Positions 6,124 to 13,431 of a stretch of 19,484 nucleotides of DNA are shown here, piece after piece (position 1 is the first letter of the stretch; the number at the start of each line of letters is the position of its first letter). The stretch is from an uncultured Erysipelotrichaceae bacterium. Lineage in GTDB: Bacteria > Bacillota_I > Bacilli_A > RF39 > UBA660. Under the pieces are notes generated by a model. The model saw only the letters and a program-made list of their open reading frames with translations. It had not been told where the DNA came from and searched no databases. The position numbers were made by a program, and so were the translations under genes. The stretch is from NCBI GenBank assembly GCA_902766545.1, contig CACXEC010000059.1, positions 1 through 19,484 of the forward strand, read 5' to 3'.

Positions 6124-6321
6124 ATGGAAGAAAAAAATGAAAAATTAGTAATTGATACTACTAAATGTATCGGATGTGGCTTTTGTTGTTATAATGCTGC
6201 ACCCAATAACTTTTCATTTGGAGATAGTACTGCTGTAGTTACTAATGAAGAAGTTACGGAAGAAGCCAAAGTAGCAATTGAAGGTTGTCCAGTTGGAGCT
6301 ATTTCTATAGAAAAAAAATAA
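6124..6321 (+). CDS. fer: Ferredoxin, single [4Fe-4S] cluster type
   Basis: A 65-residue soluble electron carrier. Cluster ligands are visible as CIGCGFC (CxxCxxC, residues 15-21) and the distant Cys of GCPVGAI (residues 54-60), with the acidic-loop pattern of Bacillus-type ferredoxins (NFSFGDSTAVV). Only one full ligand set exists, so one cluster is expected. C22 directly follows the third ligand and is an extra cysteine. The start is the ATG at 6124, because GGAGG lies 5 nt upstream; the in-frame upstream extension would run back into the promoter. The gene is monocistronic and ends in the terminator shared with trmL. Physiological partner unknown. Confidence 0.9.
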   Translation: MEEKNEKLVIDTTKCIGCGFCCYNAAPNNFSFGDSTAVVTNEEVTEEAKVAIEGCPVGAISIEKK

Positions 6322-6348
6322 AACTACCATTGAGGTAGTTTTATTTTG
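6319..6348. terminator. Bidirectional intrinsic terminator, ferredoxin / trmL
   Basis: The 10-bp stem TAAAACTACC/GGTAGTTTTA (6319-6328 with 6334-6343) has loop ATTGA. It contains the stop codons of both convergent genes and is followed by TTTT. Confidence 0.85.
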
Positions 6349-6853
6349 CATCTTCAATAAAAGTTTTACTCTTATGCGGTTCATCTCGTAATAAATCCAA
6401 ATAATTTTGTTGCCTTAAAGCCTCATATAAAACAATAGCAACACTATTGGATAGATTTAAAGCTCTAACTTTATCAGTCATAGGTATTCTCATACACTTA
6501 TCAATATGTGGTTTTAATAATTGAGGTGGAATTCCCGTTGATTCTTTTCCAAAAAAGAAATAGATATTTTCATTTGAATTGCTATAATCGAATGAATCAT
6601 GTGGTTTATGACCATATCGAGTTAAATAATAAAAAGTTCCTTCATTTTTAGAATAAAAGTCATCAATATTTTCATAAACTGTATATTCACAATCTTTAAT
6701 ATAATTAACACCACTTCTTTTTATATAAGAATCATCTAAACTAAAACCTAATGGTTTTATTAAATGTAAATGTGTATGGGTAGCTACACAGGTTCTCATA
6801 ATATTTCCTGTATTACCTGGTATTTCCGGCTCAAATAAAACAATATTTAACAT
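6341..6853 (-). CDS. trmL: tRNA (cytidine(34)/uridine(34)-2'-O)-methyltransferase TrmL
   Basis: A 170-residue SPOUT-fold enzyme. It uses S-adenosylmethionine to 2'-O-methylate the wobble nucleotide of tRNA-Leu isoacceptors. All SPOUT landmarks are present: NIVLFEPEIPGNTGNIMRTC (3-22), IKPLGFSLDD (32-41), FFFGKESTGIP (99-109), and the trefoil-knot SAM loop MRIPMTDKVRALNLSNSVAI (121-140). Length is typical. Its start codon overlaps the stop of the membrane thioredoxin-fold gene by one base (TAATG), and only a weak SD is visible. Translation is probably coupled to that upstream gene. Confidence 0.95.
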   Translation of the reverse strand: MLNIVLFEPEIPGNTGNIMRTCVATHTHLHLIKPLGFSLDDSYIKRSGVNYIKDCEYTVYENIDDFYSKNEGTFYYLTRYGHKPHDSFDYSNSNENIYFFFGKESTGIPPQLLKPHIDKCMRIPMTDKVRALNLSNSVAIVLYEALRQQNYLDLLRDEPHKSKTFIEDAK

Positions 6854-7356
6854 TATTTAATACTTTCTATTTCGTACTCATCTAGTAATTGAGTAAATCT
6901 TGTTCCGTCTATAAGCCCTTCAGTACTATCAATATAGTCAACGGGATTATTATCTTTAAAATATATAATTGCCGGAAGTTTTATTTCTCTTTTACCAACC
7001 GTAAATATATTTTTTAAGCTAGAAACATGATTATTATCGTCAATGTCATTAGTACAATCAACATAAATAAAATTATCTTCTAAATCATATTTTTTAAGAA
7101 CTTTACGAATTTTTCTTTCAGATTCATAAATATTTTTATTGCCTATATAAGTTAAGTAAATAAATGAATTAGAGTTTAATTCGGTTATAGCATTGGACAA
7201 TTCTTTATATTGAATATTAGTTACATATTTAGAAATATAACTAATATTGGCTTTATTTCCATCATAATTACGATATAAATTACATGTTATGATTGTAAGT
7301 ATAATTGCTCCAATAAGAATAATAGTTAATCTGAAATATCCGGTTTTATTTTTCAT
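6853..7356 (-). CDS. Membrane-anchored thioredoxin-fold protein lacking the CxxC site
   Basis: A 167-residue protein with an N-terminal membrane segment (residues 9-26) and an extracytoplasmic domain shaped like thioredoxin: a first strand SFIYLTYIGNKNIYESERKIRK, a second strand DNFIYVDCTND, and the cis-proline loop KLPAIIYFKDNNPVDYIDS. Where thioredoxins have CxxC, this one reads GNKNIYE, so it cannot do dithiol chemistry there. Single cysteines remain at about 25 and 100. A binding or chaperone role is possible but not shown. The SD GTGGGTGGA precedes the ATG. It is joined to trmL by a TAATG overlap. Confidence 0.65.
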   Translation of the reverse strand: MKNKTGYFRLTIILIGAIILTIITCNLYRNYDGNKANISYISKYVTNIQYKELSNAITELNSNSFIYLTYIGNKNIYESERKIRKVLKKYDLEDNFIYVDCTNDIDDNNHVSSLKNIFTVGKREIKLPAIIYFKDNNPVDYIDSTEGLIDGTRFTQLLDEYEIESIK

Positions 7357-7399
7357 ATTCCACCCACTTTTTCTAATATCATTTTATCATATTTTTAAA

Positions 7400-7421
7400 A
7401 AAAAGATAGACATTTAGTCTA
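7400..7421 (-). terminator. Probable terminator of the cotJ operon
   Basis: On the minus strand a 5-bp stem TAGAC/GTCTA with loop TAAAT (7407-7421) is followed by TC and eight T. The short stem makes it weaker than the others in this window. The cotJC stop codon lies in the loop. Confidence 0.5.
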
Positions 7422-7977
7422 ACTTTAATTCGTATTTATATTTTTCGTATAAAGTTTTAAAACGATTATAATGAATGATTTCTCTTTGTCTTAAGAATAA
7501 TAAAATATTAATTACATCTTCATCTTTTGCAATATCGATTAAGCTTTCATATGTTGCTCTGGCTTTTTCTTCAGCTGCCATATCTTCAGCTAAATCTGCC
7601 ACGGGATCTCCAATCGAGTTAAAATATGTAACACTAAATGGGACTCCATTGGAATCTGTTGGATATAACCCATATCCATGTTCCACAAATTGAGTTGATA
7701 ATCCATTTTCCTCTAGTTCTTTTATACTTGCTCCCGTTAATAATTGTTTAATCATAGTGCATATTATTTCAACATGTGCAAGTTCTTCGGTAGCAATATC
7801 ATTTAGAAGTGCTTTGCCTTCATCGGTTGGCATAGCAAACTTTTGACTAAAATACCTTAAGGCAGCCGCTAATTCTGAATTACTTCCACCAAATTGAGTC
7901 ATTAAATATTTAGCCATTTTAAGATCTTTTTTCTTAATATTAACTGGGAATTCTAATTTTTTATCATACTTAAACAT
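7414..7977 (-). CDS. cotJC: Spore coat protein CotJC (manganese catalase-like)
   Basis: A 187-residue ferritin-like four-helix protein of the manganese catalase family. Metal-site residues are intact: E35 in SELAAALRY, E65 and H68 in TEELAHVEI, Glu 136/137 in AAEEKARATY, and E166 and H169 in QREIIHYNRF. CotJC is a spore coat component in B. subtilis and a Mn catalase homologue; activity here is inferred from the residues. The start is the ATG at 7977, because GGGAGGGGG lies 6 nt upstream and the protein then begins FKYDKKLEFPV as in the family. A longer reading from 8043 only re-reads the neighbour in another frame. It overlaps the cotJA-JB gene by 8 bp. Confidence 0.93.
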   Translation of the reverse strand: MFKYDKKLEFPVNIKKKDLKMAKYLMTQFGGSNSELAAALRYFSQKFAMPTDEGKALLNDIATEELAHVEIICTMIKQLLTGASIKELEENGLSTQFVEHGYGLYPTDSNGVPFSVTYFNSIGDPVADLAEDMAAEEKARATYESLIDIAKDEDVINILLFLRQREIIHYNRFKTLYEKYKYELKLD

Positions 7978-8407
7978 TTGCATCCCCCTCCCATGGCCAT
8001 GGACTTTTATACCAAATATAATTATCTTTAATATTAGCGTCACATAATTCTAATGGATTATATTTTTCTGAATAATCCTTAACTAGTTTATTTAATTCTT
8101 CAGTATATTTTTTAAATAATATATATAAATCTCTATTATTTGGTTCTACATCAAGTTTTAAATTTAAATCAATTATTGCAAATGTTAGTTCTCTAATTCT
8201 AAGTAAATCTTCTCCTTCTTTGCTTGAAGTACTTATTCTTTTTGGTTTATAATTTTTGTATTCGTCATATTCATCATGAAATAGATTTCCTAATGTTAAT
8301 CCCTCTTTGGGACTTAAAACGTTGTTACTGCCAGAAGTTGTTACTTGATTACCCATGTTAAAGTAGTCATCTAAAATATAATCATCATTTCCAACTGTAA
8401 ATAACAT
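7970..8407 (-). CDS. cotJB: CotJA-CotJB fusion spore coat protein
   Basis: A 145-residue protein that appears to join two proteins usually encoded separately. Residues 30-57 (VLSPKEGLTLGNLF, then YDEYKNYKPK) match the C-terminal core of CotJA, whose pattern is SPxEAL..GTLW..LY.PY. Residues 64-145 match CotJB: a helical pair with AIIDLNLKLDVEPNNRD and KDYSEKYNPL, then the C-terminal KSPWPWEGD. The linker is KRISTSSKEGED. In B. subtilis the cotJA, cotJB and cotJC genes form one mother-cell operon. No frameshift is needed to read through. SD AAGGAGG precedes the ATG. A SigK-like promoter lies upstream and cotJC follows with overlap. Confidence 0.85.
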   Translation of the reverse strand: MLFTVGNDDYILDDYFNMGNQVTTSGSNNVLSPKEGLTLGNLFHDEYDEYKNYKPKRISTSSKEGEDLLRIRELTFAIIDLNLKLDVEPNNRDLYILFKKYTEELNKLVKDYSEKYNPLELCDANIKDNYIWYKSPWPWEGDANV

Positions 8408-8424
8408 AATTTCCTCCTTCAGTT

Positions 8425-8454
8425 TATCCTATGATAAATGACTATATCATTGTG
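8425..8454 (-). promoter_or_regulatory. Putative SigK-type promoter of the cotJ operon
   Basis: On the minus strand, CACA (8451-8454), a 17-nt spacer and CATAGGATA (8425-8433) match the B. subtilis SigK consensus mACm-16/17-CATAnnnTA. It lies just upstream of the strong SD. The SigE -35 pattern is not met. This is consensus matching only. Confidence 0.45.
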
Positions 8455-8517
8455 GGCTAATTAATTATAGGTATTATTATTTATTGTTTTTTACCCATAA
8501 TATAATAGGTGAAAATT

Positions 8518-9015
8518 ATGAATGTTTTACTTTTATGTATAGAAATATTTTTAGCTCGTATTTTAGATGTTTCACTTGGAACTGTAAAAACCGCTTTTAT
8601 AGTAAGAGAAAAAAGACTACTTGCTAGTATAATCTCTTTTGGGGAAATATTAATATGGTTTTTTGTCGCTAGAGAAGCATTAAACACAGAAATAAAATCA
8701 GTACTTATTCCCCTATCTTATTCCCTTGGGTATGCAACTGGAACATATTTAGGTATTTTTTTAAGTTCTAAACTTATTAAAGGAAATTTAACTGTCAGTG
8801 TTGTATCAAATAAAATTAATAAAAATGAAATTGAATTATTAAAAGCCCAAGGATTCGGAATATCTATTATTAAGATGGAAAATAATAAAAAATATTTAAT
8901 ATTTGAAATCAATAAAAAAAGATTTGATGAATTAAAAAAGGCTTTACTAAGCATTGACAATAAGGCCTTTATAATTGTAAATGAAAGTAAAGTTTTATAT
9001 AATGGATTTATTTAA
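8518..9015 (+). CDS. UPF0316 (DUF5698/DUF2179) membrane protein
   Basis: A 165-residue inner-membrane protein. Three hydrophobic segments fill the first 85 residues and carry the family motif IEIFLARILDVSLGTVKTAFIVREKRLLAS, written here in two parts as IFLARILDVSLGTVK and RLLAS; a second conserved part is SYSLGYATGTYLGIFLSSKL. Residues 90-165 form the cytosolic DUF2179-like domain (LTVSVVSNKINKNE to NESKVLYNGFI). Function is unknown. The ATG at 8518 is chosen over the GTG at 8509 because the latter lies inside the SD AGGTG. It is divergent from the cotJ operon and convergent with the ATPase. Only an imperfect stem with T5 at about 9022-9050 could terminate it. Confidence 0.88.
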   Translation: MNVLLLCIEIFLARILDVSLGTVKTAFIVREKRLLASIISFGEILIWFFVAREALNTEIKSVLIPLSYSLGYATGTYLGIFLSSKLIKGNLTVSVVSNKINKNEIELLKAQGFGISIIKMENNKKYLIFEINKKRFDELKKALLSIDNKAFIIVNESKVLYNGFI

Positions 9016-9048
9016 TAATTTGATATCCAAGCGCTTTATGAGATCTTT

Positions 9049-11622
9049 TTATATATAATTTTCGCTATTATTACTTTTAAAGATTATTTTTCTTAAGATA
9101 TCAAACGGTATTACAGAAAAGGATAATAATAATACTAATAATAATTCTTTAAGATTTAGTCCATATGTTCTAAAAATGCTCCCTCCATAATAAATAAAAT
9201 ATAATTGAATTATAAATACTAAAATGAAAACGATTAAGAATACTTTATTATTTGCTATTCGATAAAATAAATTTATTTTATTAGTTCTAGTATTAAAAGC
9301 ATTAAAAATACCAATAAAAACAAATAATCCAAAGAAAGCTGTTAAAAAATATTTATCGTTAAGATCGTATCTTATATATTCTTTAAAAAATGGTAGTTTT
9401 AAAAATAGAATACATAATAAAGCTGAATAAAAACCAGTAAAGATTATTTCTTCATACATATAACGATTTATTATCGGTTCATTTTTGGCTTTAGGTTTTT
9501 CAAACATATAACTTTTTAGGGGTTCTTCATAGGCAAATGCGAGACCTGCTAGAGTATCCATTATCATATTAATCCATAACATTTGCATGACAGTTACTGG
9601 TGTACTTATTCCAATGAAGGGTCCAATTATTGAAAGCGCAATAGCACATATGTTAACAGTAAGTTGAAAAATAATAAATTTTCTAATATTTTTAAAGATA
9701 GTTCTTCCAAATAAAATTGCCATACTAATTGAATTAATATTATCATCTAAAATAACAATATCTGATGCTTCTTTAGCAACGTCTGTTCCACTTCCCATTG
9801 AAAAACCAACGTCAGCTTTTTTTAAGGCTGATGCATCATTAATGCCATCTCCAGTCATACCTACAACTAAATCCATTTCTTTTATTATTTTAACTAATCT
9901 ACTTTTATCGTTAGGTTTAGCTCTGGCTATTATTTTAATTTTTGATAAATTAGATTTTATTTCTTCATCTGTCATTAGATTTAAATCATTGCTTGTTAAA
10001 TATAAAGCTTCTTTAGAATTTAATCCTAATTCATTACCAATATATATTGCTGTATCTAAAGCATCACCGGTAATCATTATTATTTGTACGTTTGCTTTTT
10101 TGATTAATTCCACTCCTTCTTTGGCATCTTTTCTTATTTCGTCTTTTAGAATAATTAATCCTAGATATATTAGTTCATCAGATGAATTATTATTATAAGC
10201 TAGTAAAATTATTCGATATCCTTTATGCATATATTTAGAAATAGTATTATTTACTTTATCTTGATCAATTGGTAATATTTCACCACTTTTTGCAAAATAT
10301 TTTTTACATTTTGGTAAAAGGATTTCCGGTGCTCCTTTATAATACGTATTATCTTTGGTAGTAACTGATGAATATTTTTTAGTGCTATCAAATGATTCCT
10401 TTTTTATAATTTTATCACTAGGTATATAATTCATAAATTTAATTAAAGCTTTATCTGTTGAGTTTCCATTAATAATTTGATTATTGCTTATAATAGCATC
10501 ATTATTTAAGATTATTGAATTTCCTATAAGGTTATATAATATTTGATATTTAGATAATTCTACTTCATTATTATATATTTGATTATGATAATCTATAAAT
10601 GCACTAACTGTAAGTTTACCATTTGTTAAGGTTCCAGTTTTATCAGTTAATAATACATTTAAGGAACCGGCAGTTTCAATACCTACCATTTTTCTAACTA
10701 ACACATTTTTCTTAAGCATTTTTTTCATATTAGTTGAAAGTACTAGTGCTATCATCATTGGAAGTCCTTCAGGAACTGCTACTATAATAATGGTGACAGC
10801 AAGAGTTAAGGCATAAATAATATAATCTAATAATAATGGAATATTTTTGATTGTTTGAAGTATTAAACTTATACTAAAATTGTTAGCAATAATTAATACA
10901 GAAAATAAATATGAAAAAAAGACTAAAAAAGCCCCTACATAACCTATTTTACTAATATCTGATGCTAAATTTCTTAATCTTATTGTTAATGGACTAGCAG
11001 ATGTTTTTTCTTGAATCTCACTAGCAATTTGTCCAAACAAAGTGTCTTTTCCTACTTTAATTACCTTAATTAAACATTCTCCAGAGTTAACAATTGTTCC
11101 ATTATATACTTTATTTTTTTCGCCTGGTAAACTACTTGCTTTATATGTTTCTTTACTTTCCCCGTTTATTGATGATTCATCTACCAAAATATGTCCATCA
11201 ACAATTACACCGTCGCCCGGTATATAATCTCCTCCGTTTAAATAGATAATATCATTAACAACAATATCTTTAATATCAATCATTTTAATAGTATTATTAC
11301 GCTTTACTTTACATTTTTTTTGATTGTTTTTTTCTAAAAGTTTTTTAAAGGCTTTGTCAGAACCATATTCACTGATTGTTGATATTAATGATGCAAAAAA
11401 GATTGCAATTAATATACCTAAAGTTTCAAACCAATTAAAATCAGCAAACAAAAAAACAAGTTTTATTCCTAAAACAATTAATAATATTTTAATCATTGGA
11501 TCTCCTAAAGATTCAATAAATAATTTTAAGAAAGAATTCTTTTTTGTTTCTATTATTTCATTACATCCATATTCTTTGCGATACTTTAATACTTCTTCAT
11601 CCGTTAGTCCGTATAATTTCAT
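9049..11622 (-). CDS. Calcium-transporting P-type ATPase, PMCA-like
   Basis: An 857-residue P-type cation pump, probably exporting Ca2+. The order is a short N terminus, TM1-2 (about 43-82), actuator domain with DESSINGESKE (NGES in place of the usual TGES), TM3-4 with the ion-site motif AVPEGLP (282-288), phosphorylation motif DKTGTLT with D327, then nucleotide-binding signatures KGAPE, MITGD and MTGDGINDASALKKAD, and six C-terminal membrane segments. TM6 has MLWINMIMDT, resembling plasma-membrane (P2B) pumps. No C-terminal calmodulin-type tail exists. SD GGAGG lies before the ATG and can fold into a hairpin. It lies downstream of the pyrophosphatase, with a terminator between. Ca2+ specificity is by family. 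Confidence 0.9.
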   Translation of the reverse strand: MKLYGLTDEEVLKYRKEYGCNEIIETKKNSFLKLFIESLGDPMIKILLIVLGIKLVFLFADFNWFETLGILIAIFFASLISTISEYGSDKAFKKLLEKNNQKKCKVKRNNTIKMIDIKDIVVNDIIYLNGGDYIPGDGVIVDGHILVDESSINGESKETYKASSLPGEKNKVYNGTIVNSGECLIKVIKVGKDTLFGQIASEIQEKTSASPLTIRLRNLASDISKIGYVGAFLVFFSYLFSVLIIANNFSISLILQTIKNIPLLLDYIIYALTLAVTIIIVAVPEGLPMMIALVLSTNMKKMLKKNVLVRKMVGIETAGSLNVLLTDKTGTLTNGKLTVSAFIDYHNQIYNNEVELSKYQILYNLIGNSIILNNDAIISNNQIINGNSTDKALIKFMNYIPSDKIIKKESFDSTKKYSSVTTKDNTYYKGAPEILLPKCKKYFAKSGEILPIDQDKVNNTISKYMHKGYRIILLAYNNNSSDELIYLGLIILKDEIRKDAKEGVELIKKANVQIIMITGDALDTAIYIGNELGLNSKEALYLTSNDLNLMTDEEIKSNLSKIKIIARAKPNDKSRLVKIIKEMDLVVGMTGDGINDASALKKADVGFSMGSGTDVAKEASDIVILDDNINSISMAILFGRTIFKNIRKFIIFQLTVNICAIALSIIGPFIGISTPVTVMQMLWINMIMDTLAGLAFAYEEPLKSYMFEKPKAKNEPIINRYMYEEIIFTGFYSALLCILFLKLPFFKEYIRYDLNDKYFLTAFFGLFVFIGIFNAFNTRTNKINLFYRIANNKVFLIVFILVFIIQLYFIYYGGSIFRTYGLNLKELLLVLLLSFSVIPFDILRKIIFKSNNSENYI

Positions 11623-11628
11623 TATTAT

Positions 11629-11652
11629 CCTCCAACAAATTATATGTTGAAG
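11629..11652 (-). promoter_or_regulatory. Hairpin that can mask the ATPase SD, with a -10 box in its loop
   Basis: In minus-strand RNA, 11652-11645 (CUUCAACA) pairs with 11637-11630 (UGUUGGAG), giving 8 bp with one G-U around a 7-nt loop. This covers four bases of the SD GGAGG. The loop holds TATAAT (11644-11639), a good -10, though no convincing -35 is seen. Read-through RNA could be masked while RNA started at this -10 could not. Function is inference. Confidence 0.35.
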
Positions 11653-11682
11653 TAAAAAAAAAATACTTTTTAAAGTATTTTT
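11651..11682 (-). terminator. Intrinsic terminator of the pyrophosphatase gene
   Basis: On the minus strand a 10-bp AT-rich stem (AAAAATACTT with AAGTATTTTT; 11673-11682 with 11659-11668) and a 4-nt loop lead into a long T run. It lies just past the stop codon and separates ppaC from the ATPase. Confidence 0.7.
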
Positions 11683-11686
11683 AATT

Positions 11687-13309
11687 TTATAATCTTTCCA
11701 ATATACTCATTAAAGGTGGTACCATCTGTTTCTTTCTTGATACCATTCCTTTTATTAAATATCCTTGTTCAATATTTATAATATTATAAGCTTCTTTTAG
11801 ATATTCTTTAGATTTATCACTATATATTATATATGAATTATTTTGGATTATATCAGTTACAAATAAACATGCCACTTTATAGTTATAGTTTTTAGATATA
11901 ACATTTAATTCATTTACGTAATCTTCTAAGTTTATTTCATAGTCTTTGAAATTAGTAGTAAATACTTGCCCTATTGCAAATCTATTATCATTAATAGTGT
12001 AATTTTTAAAGTCTTTATATATGACTTCTAGAGTGGTTAATCCTTCAATACTTACCCCACTACCAAGTAGTTCAATACCATATTCTTTTAAGTCTACTTT
12101 AGCAATTTTAGCGAGTTCTTTAGCAGCTATGCGATCTAGTTCAGTTGTAGTTGGGCTTGCTAGAAGTAATGTATCAGATATAATTCCACTTAGCATCAGT
12201 CCAGCAATATTTTGAGGAATTTTAATAGCTTGTTCATGATATAAAGTATATATAATAGTATTTACTGATCCGACCGACATATTTCTAAAATTAATTGGTA
12301 TTATTGTATTTATATCACCAATATTATGATGATCAACTATTTCTAAAATTTCTGCTTCATCTAATCCATCTACACTTTGACTAGGTTCGTTATGATCAAC
12401 TAAAATAACTTTCTTTCTTTTTATGTCATGAGTATCTATTACTCTAAGCATTCCATCGCATATTCCTTTAGAGTTTACAATTGGATAATTAGTATGTTTT
12501 AATTTTTTGCTTACTTCTAAAAAGTCTGTTAAATAGTCGCTTGGACTAAAACAAACGGCTGATGCTTCTCTTTTTATACTATTAATTGGATTAGCAAGAG
12601 TTATTAATCTTGATGTTTTAAAAGTATCATAATTTGTTACAATAACATTTACTTTGTTTTTTTTAGCTAACAATAATTGTAATTTAGTAAGCATATGGCC
12701 ATTAATTATAATTAATAGTTTAACTTTACTCTTTAGAGCATAATCTATTATATGTTCTCTATTCCCAACAATAACAATAGAGTTTTCATCTAATTTAACC
12801 GTATCTATAAATAGTCTATATGGAAGAGCTGCTGCTAAAACATTTCCTTCTATTTCATCATTAAATTTGTGATATTTAATGGCATTTAAGGTTTCAACTA
12901 AAGAATTAAAAGAAGTTTTAATAGTGTTATCATTATTAATAATTAAATTACTTGCTATTTCTTTTAATGAAACATAACCTGTAAATTTTCTTTCATTATT
13001 TACTAAAGGTATACCTGTAATACCTTTTTCAGTTATATAGTTATAAGTTACATAAATAGATGCATTTTCATTCATATAATAATTTTTTTTATATTTTACA
13101 TCTTTAAGTTCAACTTTTACGTCATTTAAATATTTAGGCACAGGTGTACTAAACTTTTTTAAAGCAAATTCTGTTTCTGCATTTATTTCACTTAATATTC
13201 GTGGTTCAGCATTAAATCCCATTTGTTTTTTTAAATAAGCCAAACTTATTGAGCCACAAACTGAATCAGTATCAGGATTACGATGTCCAACTACTAATAT
13301 TTTTTCCAT
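11687..13309 (-). CDS. ppaC: Manganese-dependent inorganic pyrophosphatase with CBS and DRTGG domains
   Basis: A 540-residue cytosolic family II pyrophosphatase (PPi to two Pi). The DHH-type core is split by an insert. N-terminal metal ligands lie in VVGHRNPDTDSV (H8, D12, D14); after the insert come VDHNE (about 304-308), the DHH signature VDHHN (D326, H327, H328), and near the C terminus the substrate motif SRKKQ. Between them are CBS1 (about 70-127), a DRTGG-like domain (about 145-240) and CBS2 (about 245-300). In known CBS-pyrophosphatases the CBS pair binds adenine nucleotides and controls activity, which is expected here. ATG at 13309 is preferred over GTG at 13318, which abuts the SD. 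Confidence 0.93.
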   Translation of the reverse strand: MEKILVVGHRNPDTDSVCGSISLAYLKKQMGFNAEPRILSEINAETEFALKKFSTPVPKYLNDVKVELKDVKYKKNYYMNENASIYVTYNYITEKGITGIPLVNNERKFTGYVSLKEIASNLIINNDNTIKTSFNSLVETLNAIKYHKFNDEIEGNVLAAALPYRLFIDTVKLDENSIVIVGNREHIIDYALKSKVKLLIIINGHMLTKLQLLLAKKNKVNVIVTNYDTFKTSRLITLANPINSIKREASAVCFSPSDYLTDFLEVSKKLKHTNYPIVNSKGICDGMLRVIDTHDIKRKKVILVDHNEPSQSVDGLDEAEILEIVDHHNIGDINTIIPINFRNMSVGSVNTIIYTLYHEQAIKIPQNIAGLMLSGIISDTLLLASPTTTELDRIAAKELAKIAKVDLKEYGIELLGSGVSIEGLTTLEVIYKDFKNYTINDNRFAIGQVFTTNFKDYEINLEDYVNELNVISKNYNYKVACLFVTDIIQNNSYIIYSDKSKEYLKEAYNIINIEQGYLIKGMVSRKKQMVPPLMSILERL

Positions 13310-13431
13310 GTTTAACACACCCTTTTTATTATATATAATTATACTATAAAAATTATAAATAGGAAATGATTATTTTTATATCTAGTTAAAAATACAGAAA
13401 TTTGTTATGATTATAATAGGAGTTGGTTTTA

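Noticed and set aside
7475..7693. Plus-strand 72-codon frame inside cotJC
   Set aside because: Antisense to the conserved metal-binding helices of CotJC.
7978..8043. 22-residue N-terminal extension of CotJC
   Set aside because: It overlaps the CotJB C terminus in another frame, is not family-like, and the strong SD points to the ATG at 7977.
8481..8960. Two minus-strand frames (68 and 80 codons) across the UPF0316 gene
   Set aside because: They are antisense to a recognised membrane protein gene; the hydrophobic composition is a mirror effect.
9022..9050. Imperfect GATATC/GAGATC stem followed by five T after the UPF0316 gene
   Set aside because: Short stem with an internal mismatch and a 12-nt loop; too weak to list as a terminator.
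9842..12215. Several plus-strand frames of 60-118 codons inside the ATPase and pyrophosphatase genes
   Set aside because: All lie antisense to strongly conserved coding sequence, lack SDs and show no recognisable motif.
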